From Shimia sediminis (GTDB taxonomy: Bacteria; Pseudomonadota; Alphaproteobacteria; Rhodobacterales; Rhodobacteraceae): a stretch of 64,000 nucleotides of DNA. The DNA is taken from contig NZ_RYZK01000004.1 of assembly GCF_003990645.1 (NCBI RefSeq), forward strand, positions 1 through 64,000, written 5' to 3'. Of this stretch, positions 17,481 through 26,047 are shown in pieces. Every line of letters starts with the position of its first letter. The stretch's first letter is position 1. A model generated the notes under the pieces. That model worked only from the letters and a program-made list of their open reading frames with translations, was not told where the DNA came from and made no database searches. The translations under genes and the position numbers were made by a program.

Positions 17481-17496
17481 ACAAAGGACAACGCGC

Positions 17497-18579
17497 ATGA
17501 CACTCCCTGCCACGATGAAAGCCATGGTTCTGATGGGCCACGGTGATCTTGACCAATATCACTGGCGCACCGATTGGCCGACCCCCAGCCCGGCGCCGGG
17601 CGAGGTTCTGATCCGGGTTGGCGCCTGTGGCATGAACAACACCGACGTCAACACCCGCTCGGGCTGGTACTCCAAGGCGGTGGACGAGGCGACCACGGGG
17701 GGCGCTTTTGACGAGGTGAACGACGAAGACCCCACATGGGGGGGCCGCCCGCTGACCTTTCCGCGCATTCAGGGCGCGGATGTCTGTGGCGAGATTGTTG
17801 CCGTGGGCGAGGACGTTGACCCTGCCCGCATCGGCGAACGCGTCATCACCGACAACTGGCTGCGCGACCCGGACGATCCGGGCAACATGGACAAGACCGG
17901 CTATTTCGGCTCGGAAATGGATGGCGGCTATGCCGAGTACACGGTGATCCCTTCGACCAACGTGATCGCGGTGAGATCCGACCTCAGCGATGCAGAACTG
18001 GCGACATTTTCCTGCTCTTACTCGACCGCCGAGGGCATGTTGACCCGCGCCAATGTCGGGGCAGAGGATACGGTGCTGGTGCCCGGTGCCTCGGGCGGTG
18101 TGGGCGGCGCGCTGGTGCAGCTGGCCAAGCGCCGCGGCGCACGGGTGATTGCCCTGGCCTCCGAGGCGAAACACGCGGATGTGGCCGCATTGGGCCCGGA
18201 TCGTATCCTGCCGCGCGGGCCGAAAGACCTGCGGGCCGCGCTTGGGGATGAGAAGATCACCGTTGTGGCCGATGTCGTGGGCGGCGATTACTGGCCCAAT
18301 CTGATCGACATTCTTGAGCGCGGCGGACGCTATACCTGTTCCGGGGCCATCGCGGGGCCAATGGTCAATCTCGATCTGCGCACGTTTTACCTGCGCGATC
18401 TGACGTTCACCGGCTCGACTGTGATTGATCCGGCCGTGACGCAAAACCTGGTGACATACATCGAGGCAGGTGAGATCAAGCCAGCATTGGCAGCCACCTA
18501 CCCGCTGTCCGAGCTGCGCGAAGCCCAGGCCGCCTTTATCGCCAAGGAACACACCGGCAATATCGTGGTGCTGCCATGA
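17497..18579 (+). CDS. Zinc-type alcohol dehydrogenase (MDR) family protein
   Basis: A 360-residue medium-chain dehydrogenase/reductase: a GroES-like N-terminal domain ([19 protein letters not shown]; the ADH signature-like [13 protein letters not shown]) and a Rossmann domain with [20 protein letters not shown] near residue 198. The start is taken at 17497 (GGAC seven bases before); the longer frame from 17398 runs through the intergenic repeat. It overlaps dddQ1 by four bases. The related MDR enzyme AcuI reduces acryloyl-CoA made from DMSP, but this protein is longer and not clearly AcuI, so the substrate is left open. Confidence 0.85.
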   Translation: MTLPATMKAMVLMGHGDLDQYHWRTDWPTPSPAPGEVLIRVGACGMNNTDVNTRSGWYSKAVDEATTGGAFDEVNDEDPTWGGRPLTFPRIQGADVCGEIVAVGEDVDPARIGERVITDNWLRDPDDPGNMDKTGYFGSEMDGGYAEYTVIPSTNVIAVRSDLSDAELATFSCSYSTAEGMLTRANVGAEDTVLVPGASGGVGGALVQLAKRRGARVIALASEAKHADVAALGPDRILPRGPKDLRAALGDEKITVVADVVGGDYWPNLIDILERGGRYTCSGAIAGPMVNLDLRTFYLRDLTFTGSTVIDPAVTQNLVTYIEAGEIKPALAATYPLSELREAQAAFIAKEHTGNIVVLP

Positions 18580-19154
18580 GCGGGCTCGTCGCAGTTCTGG
18601 AGGCGGCGCAGGCCCTGCACGCCGATCATGACGCCCTTGGCACCTATGCGCCCTGGCCCGGGGATCTGACCCCGGCCAACCTGCCTGCCCGCGCCATTCC
18701 AGCCACGGATATCATCGCCGACACGGCATTTCAGGGCAGCGAACGGACCCAGCCGCTGATTGACGCGGTGCGCGCGGCTTCGGGGTTGGCATCCTGGAAG
18801 CGCACCTACACCGAGGAAGAGGTCGGCGCCGACTTCCGCAACCGCTATGGTTATTTCGAGTTGTTCGGGCCAACGGGTCATTTCCACAGCACCACCTTGC
18901 GCGGCTATATCGCCTATTGGGGCGAAGGCCTGACCTATGACTGGCACAGTCACGAGGCCGAAGAGTTGTACCTCTGTCTGGCGGGCGGGGCCGAATTTCA
19001 CCGCGCCGACGGGTCTGTCACGCTGGAGCCGGGGCAGACACGGGCGCATGACAGCTGGCAAAGCCATGCCATGACAACTCATGACCAGCCCATCCTGACC
19101 TTTGTGCTGTGGCGCGGTCCGGGATTGGCAGACCTGCCGAGGATGGACAGATGA
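18576..19154 (+). CDS. dddQ: Cupin DMSP lyase DddQ, copy 1
   Basis: A 192-residue protein with one C-terminal cupin domain. The metal and catalytic residues described for DddQ (Tyr120, His125, Glu129, Tyr131, His163) are all present at identical spacing, shifted by one: Tyr121, His126, Glu130, Tyr132 and His164 ([12 protein letters not shown] and SWQSH). DddQ cleaves dimethylsulfoniopropionate to acrylate and dimethyl sulfide, using a bound metal and the tyrosine as base. It is in a chain of ATGA-coupled genes: the start overlaps the dehydrogenase and the stop overlaps copy 2. Turnover of DMSP by this family can be low, so another onium acid could be the true substrate. Confidence 0.85.
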   Translation: MSGLVAVLEAAQALHADHDALGTYAPWPGDLTPANLPARAIPATDIIADTAFQGSERTQPLIDAVRAASGLASWKRTYTEEEVGADFRNRYGYFELFGPTGHFHSTTLRGYIAYWGEGLTYDWHSHEAEELYLCLAGGAEFHRADGSVTLEPGQTRAHDSWQSHAMTTHDQPILTFVLWRGPGLADLPRMDR

Positions 19155-19753
19155 CCCACCCCGCGTTTCAGACCCTGTTACAAGAATTTCGCGTGTTGCA
19201 TGGCGCGGAGCCTGCGCTGCAGGCGTTTTGCGATCTGCCCGAGGTGCTGACCCCACAAGAGGTCATCCCCCACCACATCCCCGCCGCCACGCTGATGGAA
19301 GAGGACCCGAACCTGTCCGCCCTGCCCAGCACGGCGGCCCTGCGCGACGCCTTTATCGCCGCCAGCCCGGTCGCCCAGTGGCGCGAGACCTACAAGGGCA
19401 CGCGCATGGGGGCGGATTTCATGCAGCGCTTTGCCTGTTACTGCCTGATCGGGGGTGGCGGACCCTTCGCGGCCCCCGAAATGGGCGCCTATGTCGTCTA
19501 CATGCCGCCGGGGCTCTATTACCCCTATCACCACCATCCGGCGGAAGAGATTTACTACATCCTTGCCGGGGAGGCCGAGTTCCTGATGGACGGTGCAGCG
19601 CCCAAAACCCTGGGCGCGGGCAGCCATGTGTTCCACCCGTCCAACCGCCCCCACGCCACCCAAACCCACGAGACGCCCTTTATGGCGCTGGTGTTGTGGC
19701 GCGGCGATATGGGCGTAAAGCCGGTGCTGACCTACCCCGAGGGCGACAGATGA
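19151..19753 (+). CDS. dddQ: Cupin DMSP lyase DddQ, copy 2
   Basis: A 200-residue paralogue of the preceding gene with the same site: Tyr124, His129, Glu133, Tyr135 and His168 ([14 protein letters not shown] and SNRPH), with one extra residue before the last His. Clear divergence from copy 1 suggests an old duplication or different substrate preference rather than a recent repeat. The ATG at 19151 overlaps the copy-1 stop (ATGA); an upstream ATG at 19109 lies inside copy 1 and is rejected. The next gene also starts on an ATGA overlap. Tandem dddQ genes are reported in Roseovarius nubinhibens. Confidence 0.85.
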   Translation: MTHPAFQTLLQEFRVLHGAEPALQAFCDLPEVLTPQEVIPHHIPAATLMEEDPNLSALPSTAALRDAFIAASPVAQWRETYKGTRMGADFMQRFACYCLIGGGGPFAAPEMGAYVVYMPPGLYYPYHHHPAEEIYYILAGEAEFLMDGAAPKTLGAGSHVFHPSNRPHATQTHETPFMALVLWRGDMGVKPVLTYPEGDR

Positions 19754-20859
19754 AGATCACCCGCATCCGCCTCTACAAGACACCGCTGCCTTATGTGGGC
19801 GGCACCTATGTCTGGGGTGCGGGCAATGCGATTGCCACCGCCATGGCCAGTGTCGTGGTGGTGGATACGGATGCCGGGGTGCAGGGGTGCGGCGAGTTCA
19901 CGCCCTGTGGCGAGAACTATATGGTGGCGCATTCCGAAGGGGTCGAAGCCTTTGCCCGTCTCGCGGCCCCGCAGTTGTTGGGCGAGGACCCGCGCCAGCT
20001 GGGCCGCATGGAGCGGTTGATGGATCACATCGTGCAGGGGCATGGCTATGCCAAGGCGCCGTTTGATGCGGCGTTCTGGGACATCCTCGGGCAGGCTTGC
20101 GCGCAACCGGTGTGGATGCTGATGGGCGGCAAGCTGACGGATGGCGCGCCGATGTACCGCGTGGCGCCGCAGAAATCCGTGGCCGAGACCATTGCCGAAC
20201 TGCAAGAGCACCGGGCCAGCGGCTATCGGCAGTTCCAGATCAAGGTGGGCGGCGACTGGGTCACCGACATCGACCGCATTCGCGAGGTCGTGCCGCTGTT
20301 GAAACCGGGTGAAAAGGCCATGGCAGACGCCAATCAGGGCTGGCGGGTCGACAATGCCATCCGCGTGGCGCGCGCCACCCGCGATCTGGACTTTATCCTC
20401 GAACAGCCCTGCCACACATACGAAGAATGCCAGCAGGTGCGGCGCGTGGCCGAACAGCCGATGAAGCTGGATGAATGCGTCACGGGCATCGACATGGCCC
20501 GACGCATTGTAAATGACCGTGGCGCCGAGATCTGCTGCCTGAAAATCTCAAACCTTGGTGGATTGTCCAAGGCCCGCCGGGTGCGCGACTTCCTGATCGA
20601 TCACGGCATTCCGGTGGTCGCCGAGGACACATGGGGCGGACAGATCACCACCGCCGCCGTGGCGCATTTTGCCACCTCAACCCCACCCGAGATGCTGATC
20701 AACTCGACCGACCTGATGAACTATAACACGGCCAGTACCGGGATCGGCGGGCCCACCGTGGCAGACGGCAAGCTTTTTGCCACCGACACGCCGGGGCTGG
20801 GCGTGACGCCGGATTTCGACAGCCTTGGCCCCCCGATCGCAACCTACGAGGCCCCCTGA
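19750..20859 (+). CDS. Enolase-superfamily enzyme 1 (mandelate racemase/MLE type)
   Basis: A 369-residue protein with the capping domain and modified TIM barrel of the MR/MLE group. The catalytic pair is Lys165 (QIKVGG) and Lys265 (LKISNLGG); the metal ligands are Asp193 (DANQGW), Glu218 (EQPC) and the Asp241/Glu242 pair (KLDEC). Two opposed lysines are the layout of racemases/epimerases such as 4R-hydroxyproline betaine 2-epimerase HpbD and of some dehydratases. The start ATG overlaps the dddQ2 stop by four bases. Substrate unknown; a betaine or hydroxy-amino acid fits the context. Confidence 0.85.
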   Translation: MKITRIRLYKTPLPYVGGTYVWGAGNAIATAMASVVVVDTDAGVQGCGEFTPCGENYMVAHSEGVEAFARLAAPQLLGEDPRQLGRMERLMDHIVQGHGYAKAPFDAAFWDILGQACAQPVWMLMGGKLTDGAPMYRVAPQKSVAETIAELQEHRASGYRQFQIKVGGDWVTDIDRIREVVPLLKPGEKAMADANQGWRVDNAIRVARATRDLDFILEQPCHTYEECQQVRRVAEQPMKLDECVTGIDMARRIVNDRGAEICCLKISNLGGLSKARRVRDFLIDHGIPVVAEDTWGGQITTAAVAHFATSTPPEMLINSTDLMNYNTASTGIGGPTVADGKLFATDTPGLGVTPDFDSLGPPIATYEAP

Positions 20860-21140
20860 TGTGCACCTGTAATGCCACCCAAATGATTGACGATGCCCGC
20901 GTTCGGGTCAGCCGCTTTGACCTTGCCCCCGGCGAGGAAACCGGCTGGCACGTGCATGCGTTCGACTATGTCATCACCGCGATCACCGACTGCCACATGC
21001 GGCTGGAATTGCCGGGGGGCGAGGTGACCGAGGTGACCGTGCCCGCAGGCACCGCCTACCGCCGCGAAGCAGGCGTTGAACACAATGTCATCAACGCAGG
21101 CGATACCCCCATGTCCTTTGTCGAGGTTGAGCTGAAATGA
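20859..21140 (+). CDS. Small single-domain cupin
   Basis: A 93-residue beta-barrel protein with the two cupin motifs: GEETGWHVHAFDYVI (His30, His32) and GTAYRREAGVEHNV (His74). The usual Glu of motif 1 is not evident. The start overlaps the preceding stop by one base (TGATG) and its stop overlaps the next start (ATGA), so it is strictly co-translated with the enolase-superfamily genes. It could be an isomerase, an oxygenase or a non-catalytic binding protein. It is too short to be a DddQ and lacks the Glu/Tyr pair. Confidence 0.75.
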   Translation: MCTCNATQMIDDARVRVSRFDLAPGEETGWHVHAFDYVITAITDCHMRLELPGGEVTEVTVPAGTAYRREAGVEHNVINAGDTPMSFVEVELK

Positions 21141-22249
21141 AAATCACCCGCATCACCGTTTTCCACGTCGATCTGCCGCTCGAGCATCCCTATTGGCTGT
21201 CGGGTGGACGGCTGAAGTTCGAGGTGCTGGATGCCACGCTGGTCAAGGTCGAGACCGACGCAGGTCTGACCGGCTGGGGCGAAGGCACGCCCTGGGGCCA
21301 CACCTATGTGCCTGCGCATGGCCCCGGCATCCGCGCTGGGATTGAAACCATGGCCCCCTTTGTCCTCGGGCTGGACCCGCGCCGGGTGCTGGATGTGGAA
21401 CGCGCCATGGACCTTGCCCTGCCCGGGCACCTCTATGCCAAATCCCCCATCGACATGGCCTGTTGGGACATTGCCGGACAGGCGGCGGGCCTGCCGATTG
21501 CCGACCTGATGGGCGGTGGCAGCCGCACGCCGCGCGCCATTGCCTCGTCCGTCGGGGCCAAGACCGTGGACGAGACCCGCGCCGTGATGGACCGCTACCG
21601 CCAGCGCGGCTATGTCGCCCATTCGGTCAAGATCGGCGGCGACGTGGAACGCGACATCGCCCGCATCCGCGATGTGGAATCGATCCGCCTGCCGGGGGAA
21701 ATCGTGCTCTATGACGTCAATCGTGGCTGGACCCGCCAACAAGCGCTGCGCGTGATGCAGGCGACCGAAGACCTGCAGGTGATGTTCGAACAACCCGGTG
21801 AGACGCTGGACGACATCGCCGCCATCCGCCCGCTGCACAGCGCCCCGGTCAGCGTCGATGAAAGCCTTGTCACCCTGCAGGACGCCGCGCGCATTGCACG
21901 CGACGGGCTGGCCGAGGTCTTTGGCATCAAACTGAACCGCGTCGGCGGTCTGACCAAGGCCGCCCGCATGCGTGACATTGCACTGGCCCACGGCATCGAC
22001 ATGTTCGTGATGGCCACCGGTGGCTCGGCGCTGGCCGACACCGAGGCGCTGCATCTGGCCGCCACCATCCCCGACGCCAACTGCCACGCGGTCTGGGCCT
22101 GTCAGGACATGCTGACCGTGGACATCGCGGGCGGACGCGGTCCTCGAAACATCGATGGCCACCTGCACCTGCCGGAAACGCCAGGCCTGGGCGTAGCCCC
22201 TGACGAAGACGCTCTTGGCGCCCCCGTCGCGTGTTACGAGACCCCCTGA
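21137..22249 (+). CDS. Enolase-superfamily enzyme 2 (MR/MLE type)
   Basis: A 370-residue paralogue of the 19750 gene: Lys165 (HSVKIGG), Asp193 (DVNRGW), Glu218 (EQPGE), Asp241/Glu242 (VDES) and Lys265 (IKLNRVGG) are conserved at the same numbers. The segment after the second Lys (ALAHGIDMFVMATGG) differs from the EDTWG of copies 1 and 3, so this copy likely has a different substrate pocket. That region carries substrate contacts in cis-3-hydroxyproline dehydratase and epimerase relatives. It ends the ATGA-coupled block; a 115-base repeat-filled gap follows. Confidence 0.83.
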   Translation: MKITRITVFHVDLPLEHPYWLSGGRLKFEVLDATLVKVETDAGLTGWGEGTPWGHTYVPAHGPGIRAGIETMAPFVLGLDPRRVLDVERAMDLALPGHLYAKSPIDMACWDIAGQAAGLPIADLMGGGSRTPRAIASSVGAKTVDETRAVMDRYRQRGYVAHSVKIGGDVERDIARIRDVESIRLPGEIVLYDVNRGWTRQQALRVMQATEDLQVMFEQPGETLDDIAAIRPLHSAPVSVDESLVTLQDAARIARDGLAEVFGIKLNRVGGLTKAARMRDIALAHGIDMFVMATGGSALADTEALHLAATIPDANCHAVWACQDMLTVDIAGGRGPRNIDGHLHLPETPGLGVAPDEDALGAPVACYETP

Positions 22250-22251
22250 TG

Positions 22252-22350
22252 CTTCTTTTGGCCAAAAATATCCTGGGGGGTGAATGGACCAAAGGTCCAG
22301 AGGGGGGCAAGGCCCCCCTGCCCCAGGCGACGCCGAAGGCGGCGCAACCC
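22252..22350 (+). repeat. CCAAAAATA-type intergenic repeat, long form
   Basis: It begins CTTCTTTTGGCCAAAAATAT like the copy at 17392, then TGGACCAAAGGTCCA, GGGGGGCAAGGCCCCCC and a GCGACGCC/GGCGGCGC stem. Three hairpins in a row separate enolase-superfamily genes 2 and 3 within one operon. Confidence 0.65.
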
Positions 22351-22364
22351 CATGGAGACGCCCC

Positions 22365-23468
22365 ATGAAACTCACCCGCATCACCGCCTGGGAGGTGCCG
22401 CTGACCAGCCATGAAACCTATTACATGGCAGATGGCAAAACCTGTGACACGACGCTCTCGGTCATCGTCCGCCTCGACACTGACGCGGGCCTGACGGGCT
22501 GGGGCGAGGTCTGCCCGATCCCGCACTATCTGCCCGCCTATGCCAAGGGCGTGATCCCGGCCATCCAAGAGATGCTGCCCGTCCTGATCGGCGCTGACCC
22601 CATTGGTCCCGAAGCGCTGATGGAGCGGCTCAACAAGCATCTGATCGGCCACGAATACGCCAAATCCGCGCTGGACACGGCCCTGTGGGATCTGACCGCG
22701 CAAGCCGCCAGCCTGCCACTCTATGCCTTGCTCGGAGGGCGCGCCGTCAGGGACATGCCGCTTTATCACTCGATCACCTGTGTGGCCCCGGACGAGATGG
22801 CGCGCATGGCGCGCGAGGCTTTTGAACAGGGCATGCGGCAGTTTCAGGTCAAACTGGGCGCTGACACCGATTGGCAGGCCGATGTGGAACGCCTGACCAG
22901 GGTGCGCGCAGAGGTGGGCCCCGGCCCGCGGGTCTATGGCGACTGGAATTGCGGCGCGGATGCGCTGACCGCGACCCGCGTGGGCCGCGCGGTGGCGCAT
23001 CTCGACGTGATGCTGGAACAGCCCTGCGCCACGCTGCAGGAATGCACCCATGTGCGCGCCGCTACCGGCCTGCCGATGAAACTGGACGAAAGCGCGCATG
23101 ACATGGCCTCGGTCATTGCCGGGCATCAGGCGGGATGCATGGATGCCGCCGCGCTGAAACTCTCGAAGATGGGTGGGCTTTCCAACATGCGCCGCATCCG
23201 CGACCTCTGTCTCACGCTTGGCACGCAGATGTGTATCGAGGACACCTGGGGCAGCGACATCACCACCGCCGCCGTGCTGCATCTGGCCGCGGCCACGCCC
23301 GCGCGTGGCCTGATGAACACCTGCGACCTCAGCCACTATGTCGGCCCGCGTCTCGATCCCATGGCTCCCAGCCGTCAAAACGGTCGCATCGCGCCACCCG
23401 AAAGCCCCGGACTGGGCGTGGCACCGGACCCCGACAGGCTTGGCCCGCCCGCGGCCATTTTCGACTAA
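22365..23468 (+). CDS. Enolase-superfamily enzyme 3 (MR/MLE type)
   Basis: A 367-residue third paralogue: Lys163 (FQVKLGA), Asp193 (GDWNCG), Glu218 (EQPC), Asp241/Glu242 (KLDES) and Lys265 (LKLSKMGG), with EDTWGSDITTAA after the second Lys. QVKLGA and the spacing to the second Lys are close to HpbD, so of the three this is my best candidate for a betaine racemase/epimerase. The start at 22365 has GGAGA eight bases upstream; the longer frame from 22284 runs through the repeat. It is followed by a short copy of the repeat that supplies the next gene's ribosome site. Confidence 0.84.
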   Translation: MKLTRITAWEVPLTSHETYYMADGKTCDTTLSVIVRLDTDAGLTGWGEVCPIPHYLPAYAKGVIPAIQEMLPVLIGADPIGPEALMERLNKHLIGHEYAKSALDTALWDLTAQAASLPLYALLGGRAVRDMPLYHSITCVAPDEMARMAREAFEQGMRQFQVKLGADTDWQADVERLTRVRAEVGPGPRVYGDWNCGADALTATRVGRAVAHLDVMLEQPCATLQECTHVRAATGLPMKLDESAHDMASVIAGHQAGCMDAAALKLSKMGGLSNMRRIRDLCLTLGTQMCIEDTWGSDITTAAVLHLAAATPARGLMNTCDLSHYVGPRLDPMAPSRQNGRIAPPESPGLGVAPDPDRLGPPAAIFD

Positions 23469-23470
23469 AT

Positions 23471-23503
23471 CTTCGTATTGCCAAAAATACTCCCGCCGGA
23501 GGC
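23471..23503 (+). repeat. CCAAAAATA-type intergenic repeat, short form with SD
   Basis: It differs at only two places from the 33 bases at 31569-31601: TTGCCAAAAATACTCCCGCC is shared, followed by GGAGGC. Here GGAGG lies 8 bases before the aminotransferase ATG, so the repeat itself provides the Shine-Dalgarno sequence. Confidence 0.7.
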
Positions 23504-23509
23504 ACCCAA

Positions 23510-24874
23510 ATGAGCGATCTTTCCAACACGTACCCAACCCACGATCCCGACTGGGTGCGCGACATGCACGCCGACCACTATCTGCAAAGCTGGTCAAAAC
23601 AGGGTGGCCGCCCGCGCGTCATCACCGGCGCCAGCGGCTCGTGGTTCTGGGACAGCGACGGCAAGCGGTATCTCGATTTCCAATCGCAACTGGTCAATGC
23701 CAACCTCGGCCACCAGCACCCGAAAATCGTGCAGGCGATCAAGGATCAGGCCGACAAGCTTTGCTACATCGGCCCTGCGATGGGGTCGGACGTGCGCAGT
23801 GAGCTGGCGGCGATCATGAATGAGATCACGCCGCCCAATATCACCTCGACCTTTTTCACCACCGGTGGCTCCGCCGCCAATGAGACCGCCATTCGGCTGG
23901 CCCGCCACTACACCGGCCGCAGCAAGATCATTGCCCGCTATCGCAGCTATCACGGCGCCACGGGCGGCACACTGAGCCTGACCGGAGACCCGCGTCACCA
24001 CCTCACGCGCGCAGACATGCCGGGCGTGGTGCGCATGCTGGACCCCTATCACTATCGCTGCCCGATGGGGCACGCGGACCAGACCAAATGCCCGGTCTGC
24101 CAGGGGGGGCCGCATCTGGAAGAGCTGTTGATGTACGAGAACCCGCAGACCGTAGCGGCGGTGATCCTTGAGACCGTGGTGGGCACCAATGGCATCATCG
24201 TGCCCCCGGACGGCTACCTGCAGTCCATCGCCGAAACTTGCCGCAAACACGGCATCCTGCTGATCTGTGACGAGGTCATGGCGGGCTTTGGCCGCACCGG
24301 CAAATGGTTCGCGCTGGATCACTGGGGGATCGAACCCGACATCATCACCAGCGCCAAGGGCATCAACTCGGGCTATGTTCCCTTGGGCACCATGTCAGTC
24401 TCCAAAGAACTGCATGACTGGATGCGCGACTATCCTTTGCCCGGAGGGCTGACCTATGCGGGCCACCCGCTGGCCTGTGCCAGCGGTGTCGCCGCGATCC
24501 GCGCCATGCAGGAAGAGGATACGCTGGCCCATGCCACGGCGATGGGGGAAAAGCTGCGGGCAGAACTGGCCAAGCTGGCCGAGAAACACCCATCGATCGG
24601 GGATATCCGGGGGCTTGGCATGTTCAACGGCATCGAGCTGGTCAGGAACCGCGAGACCCGCGAGCCGCTGGTGCCCTTTGCGGCCAAGGGCGCAGCGGCC
24701 CAGCCGATGAGCGACATGATGGGCTTTGCCATGACCAACGGTCTCTACCTGTCCTTTTATTCAAACGTGATCCGCCTGACCCCGCCCCTGAACATCAGCC
24801 AGGACGACATGATGACAGGGCTTGAAATCCTGGATCGCACGCTGGAAATCGCCGACCGGCACTATACCGGGTAA
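23510..24874 (+). CDS. Class III PLP-dependent aminotransferase
   Basis: A 454-residue fold-type I aminotransferase of the omega-amino acid group. It begins with a substrate-loop region (GSWFWDSDGKRYLDF), followed by the PLP phosphate contact TTGGSAANETAIRLAR, LICDEVMAGFGRTG with the ring-stacking Asp, and the Schiff-base Lys283 (TSAKGINSGY). A cysteine-rich insert (YRCPMGHADQTKCPVCQGG) is like that in taurine-pyruvate aminotransferase relatives. Substrates may be omega-amino acids such as beta-alanine or taurine. It closes the catabolic operon and is followed by a hairpin. Confidence 0.88.
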   Translation: MSDLSNTYPTHDPDWVRDMHADHYLQSWSKQGGRPRVITGASGSWFWDSDGKRYLDFQSQLVNANLGHQHPKIVQAIKDQADKLCYIGPAMGSDVRSELAAIMNEITPPNITSTFFTTGGSAANETAIRLARHYTGRSKIIARYRSYHGATGGTLSLTGDPRHHLTRADMPGVVRMLDPYHYRCPMGHADQTKCPVCQGGPHLEELLMYENPQTVAAVILETVVGTNGIIVPPDGYLQSIAETCRKHGILLICDEVMAGFGRTGKWFALDHWGIEPDIITSAKGINSGYVPLGTMSVSKELHDWMRDYPLPGGLTYAGHPLACASGVAAIRAMQEEDTLAHATAMGEKLRAELAKLAEKHPSIGDIRGLGMFNGIELVRNRETREPLVPFAAKGAAAQPMSDMMGFAMTNGLYLSFYSNVIRLTPPLNISQDDMMTGLEILDRTLEIADRHYTG

Positions 24875-24879
24875 CACAT

Positions 24880-24908
24880 GCAGGGGTGCGGATGTGGTGC
24901 ACCTCTGC
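24880..24908 (+). terminator. Hairpin after the aminotransferase
   Basis: GCAGGGGTGC and GCACCTCTGC pair (one G-T) around a 9-base loop, six bases after the stop. There is no T run, so it may be a Rho-assisted end or a 3' stabilising stem. Confidence 0.45.
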
Positions 24909-24987
24909 CGCCAGCCCCCCATATTTTGTGAAGTTTCTGTGAAACGCGGTTGCTCAGGCGCGGCCACATTGGCTATTCTGTCGGCAA

Positions 24988-25506
24988 ATGAAGCGTAAGA
25001 CTGCAGGCAAACGGGCGGGTCGCATGACCGTTCACATGAGCAAATCCAGACCGATCCGCCTGAGAAAAGGCCACAAGACCGATTTGCGCACGCAATTCGG
25101 GGCATTGGTCTATCGTGTCAAGAAAGACAAGCTGCAGATCCTGTTGATCACCACACGCCGCACCCAAAGCTGGTCGATTCCCAAGGGCTGGCCGATGAGC
25201 GGCAAAACCCCTGCCGAGGCCGCCGCCCGGGAAGCCTGGGAAGAGGCCGGGGTCAAGGGCGTGACCCATGATCAGCCGCTGGGCTATTACACCTATTCCA
25301 AGGTCGTCGAGACGCGGGGCGGCGAGATGCCCCTGCCGATCTTTGTGGCTGTCTACCCGCTGGCTGCGCAGGAGGTATTGGACGACTTTCCCGAGTGCGA
25401 CCAGCGCAAACGCAAGTGGATGAGCCCGAAAAAGGCGGCCTTTGCGGTGCGCGAACCGGAACTGGCGCAGATTTTGCGCAACTTTGATCCGCGCCGCCTG
25501 CGGTAA
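24988..25506 (+). CDS. NUDIX hydrolase
   Basis: A 172-residue protein with a Nudix box GWPMSGKTPAEAAAREAWEE followed by AGV. The REAWEEAGV half is canonical, while the usual first Glu of the box (position 6 after Gly) is Lys. It resembles the diphosphoinositol / diadenosine polyphosphate hydrolase-like branch common in alphaproteobacteria (IPKGWPM). A basic N-terminus of about 30 residues precedes the domain; internal ATGs at 25024 and 25036 are alternative starts. It acts on a nucleoside- or phosphate-diphosphate compound; the exact substrate is unknown. Confidence 0.85.
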   Translation: MKRKTAGKRAGRMTVHMSKSRPIRLRKGHKTDLRTQFGALVYRVKKDKLQILLITTRRTQSWSIPKGWPMSGKTPAEAAAREAWEEAGVKGVTHDQPLGYYTYSKVVETRGGEMPLPIFVAVYPLAAQEVLDDFPECDQRKRKWMSPKKAAFAVREPELAQILRNFDPRRLR

Positions 25507-25588
25507 CCGCGCGGGCCCCTTGGCAATTTGCTTGATCGTGGTCGGGAGCCGCCCTATTTATGGTAGACCCCAGAGGCGCAAGGCAGCC

Positions 25589-26035
25589 ATGATCCAATAC
25601 ACGCTCAAATGCTCTGAAGATCACCGGTTTGATAGCTGGTTTCAGTCGGCTGAAGCTTTTGACAAGCTGAAGGCCGCGGGCATGGTGACCTGTGCGATCT
25701 GCGGAGACAACACGGTGGAAAAGGCGATGATGGCGCCACGGGTGCGCCCGGCGCGCAAGGCCGCCGCGCCACAGGCCGAGGCCCCGGCCCCCGGCCCGCT
25801 GAGCCAGCCGTCGAATGATGTGGAGCAGGCGCTGGCACATCTGAAAAAGCAGGTCGAGGACAACTCGGACTATGTGGGCATGAATTTTGCCAAAGAGGCC
25901 CGCGCCATGCATGTTGGCGACACGCCCGAACGCGCGATCTATGGCGAGGCCAAGCTGGACGAGGCCAAGGCCCTGATCGAAGACGGTATTCCCGTCGCGC
26001 CGCTGCCGTTTCGTCCGGGGCGCAAAACCAACTAG
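25589..26035 (+). CDS. DUF1178-family protein
   Basis: A 148-residue protein matching DUF1178: MIQYTLKCSEDHRFDSWFQS at the start, a CxxC-like pair (TCAICG) that with Cys8 may bind zinc, a variable Ala/Pro linker (residues 55-75) and the conserved end VGMNFAKEARAMHVGDTPER / AIYGEAKLDEAKALIEDGI. Function unknown. The ATG at 25589 is chosen because the family begins MIxY; the open frame extends upstream to 25442 inside the NUDIX gene. Broadly conserved in alphaproteobacteria. Confidence 0.88.
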   Translation: MIQYTLKCSEDHRFDSWFQSAEAFDKLKAAGMVTCAICGDNTVEKAMMAPRVRPARKAAAPQAEAPAPGPLSQPSNDVEQALAHLKKQVEDNSDYVGMNFAKEARAMHVGDTPERAIYGEAKLDEAKALIEDGIPVAPLPFRPGRKTN

Positions 26036-26047
26036 GGAAACAGACAC

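Noticed and set aside
17497-18579. Possible AcuI (acryloyl-CoA reductase) because it precedes dddQ
   Set aside because: It is an MDR protein but longer, with a different N-terminal sequence; the specific name is not supported by sequence alone.
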